64,000 nucleotides of DNA from Cryptomeria japonica. Its lineage: Eukaryota > Streptophyta > Pinopsida > Cupressales > Cupressaceae. Shown here piece after piece: positions 1 to 10,360 of this stretch. Position numbers and translations under genes: made by a program. The stretch's first letter is position 1, and every line of letters starts with the position of its first letter. Where the stretch lies: the NCBI RefSeq assembly GCF_030272615.1, contig NC_081410.1, positions 124,710,640-124,774,639 of the forward strand, in the 5' to 3' direction. Under the pieces are notes generated by a model. It did no database searches and was not told where the DNA came from. It worked only from the letters and a program-made list of their open reading frames with translations.

Positions 1-905
1 ATCCTAATTTTAACCATAACCCTAACCCTACCCCCAATTATAATTCTAACCCTAACTCTAACTATAATTATGGTTACACTAATAATAAAGGTCCTAACCC
101 TAACCATAAACTTAACCCTAACACTATATCCTAACCATAACCCTAACCATTATAATAACCCTAACCCTAACCCTAAAAATGATGTAAACCTTAACCCTAA
201 ACATAATACTAACTTTAACCCTAACACTAAACCCTAAACCAGCCCTAACCCTACATTAAATAATCATAAATCAAATCATAATCCTCCCTACCCCTAGTTA
301 TAATTATAACCCTAACCCTAACCCTAAACTTAACCCTAAATCTAAACCCTAACCCTTATTGTAATCCTTAACCACCAATAATAAGCCTAAACCAAACCCT
401 AACCTTGATGCTAATTGTAACCATGATATAAACCCTAACCATTATCATAATCTTAACCCTGAAACATAGCCCTAATGATAACCCTAACCCTAACCCTAAC
501 AATGATGTAAACCTTAGCCTTGACCATAATAGTAACCTTAACCCTAACCCTAACAGTAATCCTAAATCCTAACCTTAATCATAATTCTAAACCTAAACCA
601 AACCCTAACCTTGATGCTAACCCTAACTGTAGCCCTAATAATGATGTAAACCTTAGTCTTGACCATAATAGTAACCTTAACCCTAGCCCAAACAATAATC
701 CTAAATCCTAATCATAACCATAATTCTAAACCTAAAACAAGCCCTAACAATAATTGTAAATCCTAACCCTAACATAATTCTAAAGCTAAACTGCAGCCTA
801 ACCTTGATTCTAACCCTAATCGTAGCCCTATCAATGATGTAAACCTTAGCCTTGACCATAATAGTAACCTTAACCCTAACCCTATCTGTAACCATAATAC
901 TAACC
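1..905. repeat. Degenerate CCCTAA (telomere-like) array, block A
   Basis: Hundreds of bases of AACCCTAACCCTAA-type hexamers with many variants (CCATAA, CCTTAA, CTCTAA, CAATAA). The unit is mostly six bases, whereas the usual plant telomere unit is the heptamer CCCTAAA. The array is too degenerate to be a working chromosome end and reads as an interstitial telomere-like satellite. Apparent small ORFs in it simply translate the repeat. It stops at an ACCATTAAATAA boundary that recurs at the end of block B. Confidence 0.85.
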
Positions 906-943
906 ATTAAATAATGTTTTATACTATCATTAAATAAAGTCTA

Positions 944-997
<54 letters not shown>

Positions 998-1199
998 CAT
1001 TTTAGTATATGCTTTAATCTTGCAACACATAAATATTTATTAAAATAGTCTAAATGGATATATACAATTTCATATATCTCCACATAATAATATAATAATA
1101 TTGTAATTTACTATAATATAATTCAATTCAAGAAAAAGATACTATATAATTATATATTGCATTTATTTTATGTTTTCCATGTTGCGCTACGTGACTACC
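906..1199. repeat. AT-rich spacer of block A with a (TA)n microsatellite
   Basis: AT-rich spacer between the hexamer array and the fold-back. It contains a near-perfect (TA)n run at about 943-995. The rest, including TGCAACACATA and TTTTATGTTTTCCAT, is clearly related to 2263-2444, so the spacer belongs to a repeated unit. No gene is visible. Confidence 0.75.
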
Positions 1200-1376
1200 A
1201 CTAGCATATGTCTTAAATTTTAATTTAATCTATATAAAATACGCCGAGAGATATCCTTCTCGAGGCACCTATTTCAATTTAGGGTATAAAATTGATTAAA
1301 AATAGGCGCCTCAAGAAGGATATCTCTCGCTATATTTTATATAGATTAAATTAAAATTTAAGACATATAGGCTAGT
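1200..1376. mobile_element. Fold-back / MITE-like inverted repeat, copy 1
   Basis: A 177-bp sequence whose arms are near-perfect reverse complements. It starts ACTAGCATATGTCTTAAATT and ends with the inverse, finishing GCTAGT. The arms are about 70 bp and the loop about 35 bp. No coding capacity. It looks like a fold-back element or a hairpin satellite monomer. No flanking target duplication was established. Confidence 0.7.
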
Positions 1377-1485
1377 AATATTACAATCAGAGTATATAAA
1401 ATAATTTAATAATATTATTAAAATTCAATAATACTATAATATAATAACAATAATAAGATAATAAAATAATAATATGGACTTATAT
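1377..1485. other. AT-rich spacer, no feature
   Basis: Short A/T-rich stretch (ATAATAATATT-like) linking fold-back copy 1 to the second hexamer array. Nothing coding is seen. Confidence 0.6.
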
Positions 1486-2262
1486 TTAGCCTTAACCCTA
1501 ACCCTAACCCTAACAATAATCTTTAGCCCTAACCCTAAAACCTAATCCTAACCTTAAACCCTTACAATAATCCTAATCCTAATCCTAAACCCTTACCCAA
1601 ACCCTAACCCTAACCCTAACCATGATCTAAATATTAACGTCAACCTTAATCTTAAGCCCTAGCCCTAAGCCTAAGCCTAACCAAGATAATAACCCTAACC
1701 CTAACCATAGTGTAAACCCTAACCTTAACCTTAATCTTAAGCCCTAATCCTAACCATAACCCTGACTGTGATGTAGGTTCTAACCCTAAGCCTAACCCTA
1801 ACCCTAGCCATGGTGTAAACCCTAACTTTAGCCATGATCCTAACCATAGCCCTAACCCTAACGCTAATCATAATCTTAATACAAACCCTAACTCCAACCA
1901 TAACCCTAAACCCTAATCACAATCCTAACGTTAACCCTAATGCTAATGCTAATGCTAGCCTAACCATAATCTTAAACCCTAATCACAATAACCTTAATTT
2001 TAACCCTAAATTTGACCCTAATAATTAACCTTAACTCTAACCATAAATTTAGTTCCCCAATATTAAACCGTAACCATAACCCTAACGCTAACCATAATCC
2101 TAAACCAAAACCAAACCCAAACCCTAACATTGATGCTAACCTAACCATGATATAAACCCTAACCATTATCATAACCCTAACCCAAACCATGATGTGAACA
2201 TTATCCCCAACCATAACACTAACCTTAACCCTAATGCTAACCATAACCATAATACTTGCCAT
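1486..2262. repeat. Degenerate CCCTAA (telomere-like) array, block B
   Basis: Second degenerate hexamer array of the same kind as 1-905, with longer variant interruptions such as CCTAAGCCTAAG. It ends at the same boundary motif (CCATTAAATAA) as block A, so array plus spacer plus fold-back looks like one higher-order unit present twice. Confidence 0.85.
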
Positions 2263-2444
2263 TAAATAAATTTTAATATATCTTAGATTTAAGTATTTTC
2301 TTTGATCTTGCAACACATATATATTATTGAAAATAGTCTAAATAGATATATAAAATTTCATATTTCTTTACATGATAATATAATATACTATATAATTATA
2401 TATTGATTTATTTTATGTTTTCCATATTGCAGGATGCCACTGCC
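2263..2444. repeat. AT-rich spacer of block B
   Basis: Homologous to the spacer of block A (shared TGATCTTGCAACACATA and ATTTATTTTATGTTTTCCAT) but without the long (TA)n run and shorter overall. No gene. Confidence 0.7.
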
Positions 2445-2622
2445 ACTAGCATATATACCTTAAATTTTAATTTAATCTATATAAAGTACGCCAAAGATAT
2501 CCTTCTCGAGGCACCTATTTGACTTTAGGGTGTAAAATTGATTAAAAATAGGCGCATCTAGAAGGATATCTCTCGCCGTACTTTATATAGATTAATTTAA
2601 AATTTAAGGTATATATGCTAGT
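2445..2622. mobile_element. Fold-back / MITE-like inverted repeat, copy 2
   Basis: Second copy of the 177-bp fold-back. It begins ACTAGCATATATACC and ends with the inverse, GCTAGT, again with arms of about 70 bp. It differs from copy 1 by scattered substitutions. The gypsy element starting at 2627 inserted four bases beyond it. Confidence 0.7.
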
Positions 2623-2626
2623 ATAT
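2622..2626. repeat. Target-site duplication TATAT (left)
   Basis: Five bases directly before the LTR that starts TGTAAAGCGG. They are identical to 10356-10360, which directly follow the other LTR. Confidence 0.85.
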
Positions 2627-3877
2627 TGTAAAGCGGAAAATCGCGAGCGAACCCTAAGTTGTTCCCCCCACCACTCCAAGGAGAGAGAAAGGGGGTCACT
2701 AGGGTTGACGGTTTTCACTTAGGGAAGACTTTACATTCAAAAGAGGGGCTGAAACCCACAAGATCCAATCCCACACAATGCAAGATTGGATTCTAAATGA
2801 GTTGCAAGGGTTGTGACAGCAAGGCTACCCTCTTTTGTAAAGAATGTAGATAGAAGGATTAAGCTAGGGACACATGAAAAGTGAGAAAGATTCACTTGTA
2901 AATAGAGATAGGAATATAGGATGAAGCTGCAGACCTAGAATTAGCAGTAAAATGTCAAGACAACGCTATCCTGCAAATTTGAGTGAAAGTTGACGGGACG
3001 ATGGCGCCCGGCGTGCACATGGTCCTCCGAAAAATCCGCGAAACGAAGGGGGATCTGTTCATCTCTGCACAAGGATTCCAGATCTTCAATTACAACCGCA
3101 TACCTGCAACCTACACACAGAAAAGAGAAGACGATTGGGGGGTTAGGGATTAGGGGTTTGCCCTTAGGTCAAACCCTGGTTTTGGAATTAACCAAGAAAT
3201 GAGAATGTTGTAAATGTAAATGATTCTAATGTAATAAAGTACCAATACCTTGTTGTAAGAATGTTTGTATTCTTACATGCAAAGGTGTAAATGTTGTTGT
3301 ATGTTGTATGTTGTATGTGATCTCCTCTTCAATGGTTGAATCCTTGTCTTGAATGCAACACTTGGCCTTGAATGGAGACTTAGAATGATCAATTGCTTGA
3401 AGGAATGCTTGAATGCTTGAATGCTTGAATGTTTGAATATCGTTTCCGCCTTTTTTCCATCTCACAAAATGGGAGAGGAAATGTAGTTTATATACTTGTC
3501 AATTAGGGTTAAAAGACTAATTTTTCCGACCTTAGGCCGACCTGGAAACATTATTTTCCAATTTGCAAACTTAAAGACCCGAGACCCAAAAGAGACCGGG
3601 CCCAAAAATAGGGTCAGGGACCAGGGCGCTGGGCGCCATGGTCCTGGGGGACCAGGGCACTGGGCGCCCTAGTCCTGAAAGACCAGGGCACTGGGCGCCA
3701 TGGTCCCACCTCCAGGGACAGCAGGGTGCAAGGAGGATCAGGCCAGGGTGCTGAAAAATGCAGTTTTTGATGTCATGAACAAGTTTCGGGGTCTCCATTC
3801 AGGTTCAGTGTTGTGTCGCCATCGTGAAGACCCAAATGCAGTCGAAATTGCAAGTGTCACAATTTTAGGACGCTACA
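2627..3877 (-). repeat. 3' LTR of the gag-protease gypsy element (1251 bp)
   Basis: Direct repeat of 9235-10355, starting TGTAAAGCGG and ending GACGCTACA on plus. Because the element is on minus, this is the 3' LTR. It holds a 95-bp segment (about 2961-3055) absent from the other LTR, three tandem versions of a GGGCGCCATGGTCC-containing unit (about 3620-3705) where the other LTR has a shorter run, and a GAATGCTT minisatellite at about 3400-3440. Confidence 0.92.
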
Positions 3878-3893
3878 TTTAGCCCCCACTTTA
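3878..3893 (-). other. Polypurine tract of the gypsy element
   Basis: Directly abutting the 3' LTR. On minus it reads AAAGTGGGGGCTAAA and then the LTR TGTAGCG. Its position and purine run fit the plus-strand primer of reverse transcription and confirm the minus orientation. Confidence 0.75.
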
Positions 3894-4621
3894 GCGGGAG
3901 TATAAGCATACACTCATACTTTCGGTAAAGTACAAGGAAACAACATTGAAAGACTTTCACCACGTCAAGGAGGCAAGACACACCAAGCCCCCAGTGGACT
4001 AAGGATCTTACGACTTTGATTGACAAAGTAAAAGGGAAGATCACGAGGGAGAACCATGACTATCAGTAGTAAGGTTCCCTCACTATGAGTCATGCAAGAG
4101 AAATACCAAAAATTTTCAAGGCAAAGCTAAGTTCGCCAAGAAATTTTCAAGTATCCTGAAGGGATAGATGGGATGTATGCCCCCCTACGTTAAAGTGATC
4201 GTACACGCCTCAACGGGGGTGATTGCTTTAAGGTAGTGATACACATAAGAAATGAGAAGGGAAAGGAGCATGTTATCACAAAGATTTAGCCCCCAAGTGT
4301 GAGATAAACCCAAGGATAATAGACACAAAACACGAATCATGAGGTGACTTCGCTTTCCTTAGGGTCAGTATGTTGTATGATAAGTCATGTATATCATATG
4401 TATGTATGCATAATTGTTCTTCATTCCCCAATCAAGGAAGGTCACCTAGAAGAAGGGAACACATGTGTCTTTTGAGTCAACATGAGAGAGACCAAAAGAG
4501 ATCTCAATGCTTTGCATCGTCCTCAAGTAGACAACACTAAGGACAACAAATAGAAGAATGAGAATAACACATAGAAGAAGTAACAAAAGAGAGGAGGAGA
4601 GAGTCTACTATGCTAATGAAA
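3894..4621 (-). other. 3' untranslated part of the gypsy element
   Basis: Non-coding stretch between the second ORF and the polypurine tract, with several C-run motifs (AGCCCCCA) on plus. No domain is recognised. A normal gypsy element would have pol before this region; here it is missing. Confidence 0.6.
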
Positions 4622-5674
4622 CTAGTCTAGCACGTCATCTACCCCCCGATCTTGCTGATCAATATTTCGGGAAGGCAGGGAACACGCTAGAGGAGGAACA
4701 TCCAACACAGCAGATGGAGCTATCACAAGATCCAAACAAGGGCTATGTTCATGTTCCAAGCCACGTTGTTCTTGTCTAGGAGCTAGGATAAGTGCTTTAG
4801 AAAATTCCTTAGATAAATGGTTATCAACATCAACATATTCATATTCACTATTAGAATGAAGAGAAGTAGCATTTTCATCATGAATAACATTTTCATCTAT
4901 ATCATCATCAAGATTTATAAAAATGGGATCTTTAACTCGCACAGGATCAAGACCATCATGCATCTTATGTTTAGGAGATTTTGGAGAAAATGGAATAATG
5001 CTTGTTGAAGGTGTTTTTGGGGATTGCAAAGTTTGAGAAGCAGCCACCTGAGCTCTAAGACGACGCTTTCGTCGGTGTTCACGCACAGAATGATTTTGTC
5101 TAGTCTTAGTAGGAAGTGGAGAAGATTGAGGAGGAGGAATCTTCTCATCCTTATCACTTGGGTGTTTAGGTTGTGGTCTCTTAGGCTGGGTAATAGGAGA
5201 AGAGAAAGGTCTCTTCTCTCCATAAGAGGAAGGAGGAGGAACTGCTCCATATAAAGGAGGAATATTTGGTTTAGGAAGGAGACCAAGTCCATCATGACGA
5301 GGAGGTATAGGTCTACTTTTAGAAAGTTTGTTAGACATAGACATAGTCACATCCATAGGAATGGGTTGGGAATCTCCTTGAGGAAAGACATTAGTTTTAT
5401 CTTTCAAAGGAAGAACTTCCTTCTCAAGAATGACAGGAATATCAAGTTTAGGTGTTCTAGGTTCACTTAGAGATAGGATCATATCTGTTTTCCACTTTTG
5501 ATAAGATTTGAAAAGATGATCACTTCGCGGAGGAAGAGATTGGAATTGTTTAGGCCAAAAATAATCAATAGGAATGCTAGAAGTTCTTTCATCTGGTTTA
5601 AAGAGACTATAATTGACAGTAACAACTTCACCATTATTGGGAAATTTCAAAACATTTATGAATAGGAGAAGCAA
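4622..5674 (-). CDS. Second ORF of the gypsy element, 350 aa, function unknown
   Basis: An open frame of 350 codons directly after, and overlapping by 41 bases, the gag-protease ORF in another frame. Its first ~25 residues (LKFPNNGEVVTVNYS) look like the continuation of the gag-protease protein after the protease domain, as usual in plant gypsy polyproteins. So the reading frame was probably once joined, with one extra base in a T run near 5650. The rest is low complexity: proline-rich, a basic stretch (REHRRKRRLRAQVA) that could be nuclear-targeting or RNA-binding, then an acidic stretch. No reverse transcriptase motif is present. It is probably the remnant linker between protease and a lost pol. 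Confident as an ORF of the element, not about function. Confidence 0.65.
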   Translation of the reverse strand: MLLLFINVLKFPNNGEVVTVNYSLFKPDERTSSIPIDYFWPKQFQSLPPRSDHLFKSYQKWKTDMILSLSEPRTPKLDIPVILEKEVLPLKDKTNVFPQGDSQPIPMDVTMSMSNKLSKSRPIPPRHDGLGLLPKPNIPPLYGAVPPPSSYGEKRPFSSPITQPKRPQPKHPSDKDEKIPPPQSSPLPTKTRQNHSVREHRRKRRLRAQVAASQTLQSPKTPSTSIIPFSPKSPKHKMHDGLDPVRVKDPIFINLDDDIDENVIHDENATSLHSNSEYEYVDVDNHLSKEFSKALILAPRQEQRGLEHEHSPCLDLVIAPSAVLDVPPLACSLPSRNIDQQDRGVDDVLD

Positions 5675-7964
5675 TAGCTTTCATGGAAGATAGCCAAGGA
5701 TAGCCTAGCTTCACACAAAATTGTTTGGATGAAGGAATAATAGCAAAGTTCACATCAAGGGATTTGTTATGAACTTCAATAGGTAATGTAATAGAACCAA
5801 TTGCAAGAGAAGAAAATGCATCAAATAATTTCACAATCACATCTGTTTTGTCATAGATCACTTGATTCAGTTGCAAAGTAAAATGGAATTCTTCAGTAAT
5901 GATATTAACCATGCAAGCAGGATCAATAAGCACTCCACGGTAAGGTGTATTCTTGACTTTTGCAACTATGTATAAAGGACCATCAGGTGCCCTAATAGTT
6001 TCACTAGAATCAAATGTGATGGAAGGTTCTTTAGGGTTTTCTTGCTGCTCTACAAAGTTAATCACATTCAGAGTTATAGACACAAGACCATCAGATGAGA
6101 AAGAGGAATCATTAATCTCAATCACATTAGAGGTATGAGAAGGTAATGGATCAGTAAAAATCTTAAGATTTTGGTTAGGAGGAGCTACAGATGTGTTGCC
6201 TTTATCATTCACTCCTGAAACAGAGATAGTATTATTATCAATCAAATCTTGAATTTTACCCTTTAAAGCAAAACATTTTTCAGTATCATGCCCAGGTTGA
6301 CGATGAAATTGACAAAAAGATTTGTTATCAAAATAGGGTGAATTAATCTTTGTAGGATCGATTTGCTTTACAGGAGGGAGAGTAAGCACATTTTGTTCCA
6401 ATAACTTATTCATAATACTATGCAATGATTCATTCAAAGGAGTAAACTTTCTTTCTTTCTTGAAAAACTTAGAAATAGGAGGCACACCTGATGCTGCATT
6501 CACATTGTTGTTGATGATGTTTTCATTGAATTTAACGGACTCTCTATTCGGTTTAAACTTCCCAAATGGTTGTTGACTACTATCACCCTTATCACTCGGA
6601 GCCATAGGATTTGCTTGTTCCATTTGACTCACAGTCAGTTGATAATTGTGAAGAGTTGCACACAACTGTTGGAAAGAAGTAAACTCAGAAAACAGAAGTT
6701 TTTCTCTAATATCTTTTTGTAAATTAGAAATAAAGATTCTTTGAATATCATTGTCAGGCACTAGAAAAGACATTTGAGCATACAAATGCTTATATCTTCC
6801 AATGAAATCAGTCACTTTTTCTTTAACACCTTGTTTACAATGCATTAAATCAATCAAAGTAACTTTAGGACTTATATTGTTTTGAAATTGTTGAATAAAA
6901 GCATTTGCAAGTTGTTCGAAAGAAGTAATAGAATAAGAAGGCAATGAGAAATACCATTGTAGGGCTTTATCTCTTAATATCCTAGTAAACAGTTTTGCAA
7001 GCAACCTTTGGTCATAAGCAAAATCGGTACATATTGTTTGAAAAGTCTTAACATGTGTTAGAGGATCACCTTTACCATTATAAAGTTCCAAATGCGGGAC
7101 TTCAACATGTTTAGGAGGGATAGCTCGAACAATGTCAAGAGAAAGTGGGCTCGCAACATCAAATGTGGGCACACTAAACTTAGATTGATTCATAGAGGCA
7201 ATTTGTTGCTGTAAAGAAGAGACAGTTTGTGCAAGATTATTAATGGTCGCTTCAGTCGAAGAATTCATATTAGACGTGTTAGATTGAGATGGAGGTATTA
7301 TGTTATTGAAAGAAGGTATTGATTGAGAGTAAGGTGGCGAGAGGCTATGATAGTTAGTCATAGGAGATGAGTGGAAAGGAGGAACACTACAAGGAGGAAT
7401 GGAATGGTTAAACGAATTGCCCTCTTGCGTCATGTTCATTTGTGGAGATGTAATAGGGACACTCATTGAAGGAATGAATGAAGAAGTTTGATTGAATGAA
7501 GGAAGAGGGTTTATTGAAGAGGAAGGATTGCCCCCATGACTAGTGATCATAGGGGGAATGTCTTGTATAGAAGTAGTCATTATGTTTGATGTAAAGGTAG
7601 GTATGTTAGCAATAGAAGTTGTCAAAGGAATAGAATGATTGACTTGAGGGGGAGGTTGTGTATAACCTAAAGTTTCAGCACAACTCTTCATAGGCATCAC
7701 ATTCGAATCCACAATGTGTGCAATACCACGCAAAATATCAATTCCATTCTTATCACTTTGAACCATAGATTTTAGACCCTCAATTAATGAAAGAGCTTGA
7801 CTATCGGGATACTCTTGAGACATCCATTGCTGAAAATCATCAAATTGGTTATCCAATTTCGAAAGTTGTTCTACAGAAACCTTATGGAGAGCTTCTTCAT
7901 CATTAGAAGGATTAGAGGAATTACCCGTGTCCTCGTTAAAAAGGCTATTCAAATTAGGTTCCAT
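5634..7964 (-). CDS. gag: Gag-protease polyprotein of the gypsy element, 776 aa, intact
   Basis: Uninterrupted 776-codon frame from an ATG at 7964. Residues 1-250 are Ser/Pro/Ile-rich and low complexity. Residues about 295-420 match the retrotransposon gag domain (GDPLTHVKTFQT, ALQWYFSLP, QQFQNN). Residues 551-564 form a CCHC-like zinc knuckle (CQFHRQPGHDTEKC). Residues about 660-770 form a retropepsin-like fold (GVLIDPACMVNIITEEF, then LGYPWL). The expected protease triad DTG/DSG is DPA (681-683), so proteolytic activity is doubtful unless this is the normal state of the family. The product would build the capsid-like particle and package RNA. It ends in a TAA just past the protease domain, followed by a frame change into 4622-5674. 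Confidence 0.9.
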   Translation of the reverse strand: MEPNLNSLFNEDTGNSSNPSNDEEALHKVSVEQLSKLDNQFDDFQQWMSQEYPDSQALSLIEGLKSMVQSDKNGIDILRGIAHIVDSNVMPMKSCAETLGYTQPPPQVNHSIPLTTSIANIPTFTSNIMTTSIQDIPPMITSHGGNPSSSINPLPSFNQTSSFIPSMSVPITSPQMNMTQEGNSFNHSIPPCSVPPFHSSPMTNYHSLSPPYSQSIPSFNNIIPPSQSNTSNMNSSTEATINNLAQTVSSLQQQIASMNQSKFSVPTFDVASPLSLDIVRAIPPKHVEVPHLELYNGKGDPLTHVKTFQTICTDFAYDQRLLAKLFTRILRDKALQWYFSLPSYSITSFEQLANAFIQQFQNNISPKVTLIDLMHCKQGVKEKVTDFIGRYKHLYAQMSFLVPDNDIQRIFISNLQKDIREKLLFSEFTSFQQLCATLHNYQLTVSQMEQANPMAPSDKGDSSQQPFGKFKPNRESVKFNENIINNNVNAASGVPPISKFFKKERKFTPLNESLHSIMNKLLEQNVLTLPPVKQIDPTKINSPYFDNKSFCQFHRQPGHDTEKCFALKGKIQDLIDNNTISVSGVNDKGNTSVAPPNQNLKIFTDPLPSHTSNVIEINDSSFSSDGLVSITLNVINFVEQQENPKEPSITFDSSETIRAPDGPLYIVAKVKNTPYRGVLIDPACMVNIITEEFHFTLQLNQVIYDKTDVIVKLFDAFSSLAIGSITLPIEVHNKSLDVNFAIIPSSKQFCVKLGYPWLSSMKAIASPIHKCFEISQ

Positions 7965-9234
7965 CTCCTCAGTAATTAAACCTTGGAAAGACTTAATTCT
8001 AAGGCTTCATCTAACGGGAATAGTGTAAGTAGGGCTTATTGTTGTAAAACTCATGCACTAGAGAGAGAGAGAAGATTTTAAATTTAGAGGTAGCAAATTT
8101 CAATAAAATCAGCCAATCTCCTAGATTTAGGCTGTTAAATGCAATCACGACAATCTCCCAAAATTTCGAAAAAAATGTCAGGGACCGTGGTGCTCGGAGT
8201 GCACACGGTCCTGGCAACTTTTTTCAAAATTTTCAGGGATGAAAGTTATGATGATTTTAAAGCTAATATGAAAAAATTGAGTGATTTTACGATTTGTAGA
8301 TAGGCCAAATTAAAGTTGCAATCTCAAAATTGAACCCTACCAAGATTGTCGAAAAATGCAAAATTCGAATTTTGAAAAAGAGAGGGAAACTGAAATTTTG
8401 AATTTTATGATTTTAGAGGGAATACCAAAAGCAATGCAATTTTTGAATTTTAAAAGTTGACTCAATTTCACACAAAATTCAATTTTGAAAGCGGAAACCA
8501 AAGTTGATGTAATTAAACACTTAATTTCAAAAGTCACAAATTGCAAGAATTTGAATAAAGCACTGAAATTTCGAATGAATGCTAACACACTTTTCAGATT
8601 TAGGACAGTAAGAACACAATTTTGACACAAAATTTCAATTTCAACAATTTTTGAATGATTAGAAGCCTTAATCCAAGCAATCACTAGACCAAATTTGACT
8701 TTAATTTTGAAAGTGTTAGAATTGATAAAATCAGCCAAGATTCTAGATTTTAGCAGAAAAATACAGTAAGATCTAGCTCCCAAAATTTTAGAAAAAATGT
8801 CGGGGATGATGGCGCTCGGGGTGCACACAGTCCTCGCAACTTTTTTTCCAAATTTTCAGGGATGAAAGATATTATGATTTTATTGTGGAATCCAAAGTTA
8901 CAGCTGATTTGGAGATGTTTTGATCAGTGAAATTGTCGGTCAAAGGTTGAATCAAGAGGGTTTTAAAAATTAGGGTTTTGACACTTAACCACTTAATTTT
9001 TAGAATTAAAGCACAAATATGAATTGATAATTTGCAATAGAAGGGTAGATCTGAAACAAGCATTAACAATTAGACATTTCACAAGCTTAATTACTAAAAA
9101 GAAAATTTAGGGTTTTTATGCAATTAACCTCTAAACTTTGCAAAATATCAAACATGGAAATGTAATCAAGGCATCCAATTTTCAGATCTAACCATGAATA
9201 ATCAGAAAGGATGTTCACATTGGGTTCATCAAAA
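7965..9234 (-). other. 5' leader of the gypsy element with an internal duplication
   Basis: A 1.27-kb untranslated leader between the 5' LTR and gag. Two related blocks, about 8090-8270 and 8715-8890, repeat in the same order (AAAATCAGCCA, then GGTGCTCGG/GGCGCTCGG-GTGCACAC, then TTTCAGGGATGAAAG). A version of the middle motif also lies at 2998-3025 in the 3' LTR. The primer-binding site should directly follow the LTR (minus, TTTTGATGAACCCAATGTG), but I could not match it to a tRNA. Small ORFs here are not credible genes. Confidence 0.65.
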
Positions 9235-10355
9235 TGTAAAGCGGAAAATCATGAGCGAACCCTAAGTTGTTCCCCCCACCACTCCAAGGAGAGAGAAAGG
9301 GGGTCACTAGGGTTGACGATTTTCACTTAGGGAAGACTTTACATTCAAAAGAGGGGTTGAAACCCACAAGATCCAATCCCACACAATGCAAGATTGGATT
9401 CTAAATGAGTTTCAAGGGTTGTGACAGCAAGGCTACCCTCTTTTGTAAAGAATGTAGATAGAAGGATTAAGCTAGGGACGCATGAAAAGTGAGAAAGATT
9501 CACTTGTAAATAGAGATAGGAATATAGGATGAAGCTGCGGACCTAGAATTAGCAGTAAAATGTCGAGACCTATTCATCTCTGCACAAGGATTCCAGATTT
9601 TCAATTACAGCCGCGTACCTGCAACCTACACATAGAAAAGAGAAGACGATTGGGGGGTTAGGGATTAGGGATTAGGGGTTTGCCCTTAGGTCAAACCCCA
9701 GTTTTGGAATTAAACAAGAAATGAGAATGTTGTAAACGTAAATGATTGTAATGTAATAAAGTACCAATACCTTGTTGTAAGAATGTTTGTATTCTTACAT
9801 GCGAAGGTGTAAATGTTGTTGTATGTTGTATGTTGTATGTGATCTCCTCTTCAATGGTTGAATCCTTGTCTTGAATGCAACACTTGGCCTTGAATGGAGA
9901 CTTAGAATGATCAATTGCTTGAAGGAATGCTTGAATTCTTGAATGCTTGAATGCTTGAATGTTTGAATATCGTTTCCACCTTTTTTCCATCTCTCAAAAT
10001 GGGAGAGGAAATGTAGTTTATATACTTGTCAATTAGGGTTAAAAGACTGATTTTTCCGACCATAGGCCGACCTGGAAACATTATTTTCCAATTTGCAAAC
10101 TTAAAGACCCGAGACCCAAAAGAGACCGGGACCAAAATTAGGGCCAGGGACCAGGGCGCTGGGCGCCATGGAGCGCCATGGTCCCACTTCCAGGGATAGT
10201 AGGGTGCAAGGAGGATCAGGCCAGGGTGCTGAAAAATGCAGTTTTTGATGTCATGAACAAGTTTCGGGGTCTCCATTCAGGTTCAGTGTTGCGTTGCCAT
10301 CGTGAAGACCCAAATGCAGTCGAAATTGCAAGTGTCGCAATTTTAGGATGCTACA
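9235..10355 (-). repeat. 5' LTR of the gag-protease gypsy element (1121 bp)
   Basis: Direct repeat of 2627-3877, starting TGTAAAGCGG and ending GATGCTACA. Being upstream of gag on minus, it is the 5' LTR and should carry the promoter. It is shorter than its partner through loss of the 95-bp segment and of repeats of the GGGCGCCATGG unit. Confidence 0.92.
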
Positions 10356-10360
10356 TATAT
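10356..10360. repeat. Target-site duplication TATAT (right)
   Basis: Five bases directly after the LTR ending GCTACA, identical to 2622-2626. Confidence 0.85.

Larger units (their letters stand above)
2627..10355 (-). mobile_element. Non-autonomous Ty3/gypsy LTR retrotransposon (gag-protease only)
   Basis: Complete element of 7.7 kb lying on the minus strand, bounded by two directly repeated LTRs that start TG and end CA, and by a perfect TATAT target duplication. Internally it encodes a gag-protease protein (5634-7964) and a second ORF (4622-5674). There is no reverse transcriptase, RNase H or integrase, so it would need enzymes in trans. The LTRs differ by few substitutions plus a few indels, and the main ORF is intact, so this appears to be the youngest LTR element in the window. 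It separates a fold-back on the left from a LINE fragment on the right. Confidence 0.93.

Noticed and set aside
1..905. A functional chromosome end
   Set aside because: The array is highly degenerate, occurs twice and is followed by ordinary interspersed repeats.
520..2316. Small ORFs with Asn/Pro/Thr or Met/Val/Arg repeats
   Set aside because: They are translations of the degenerate CCCTAA array on either strand.
8337..8828. 163-codon minus-strand ORF in the gypsy leader
   Set aside because: Low-complexity Lys/Ile/Phe composition from AT-rich leader, no motif, ahead of gag.
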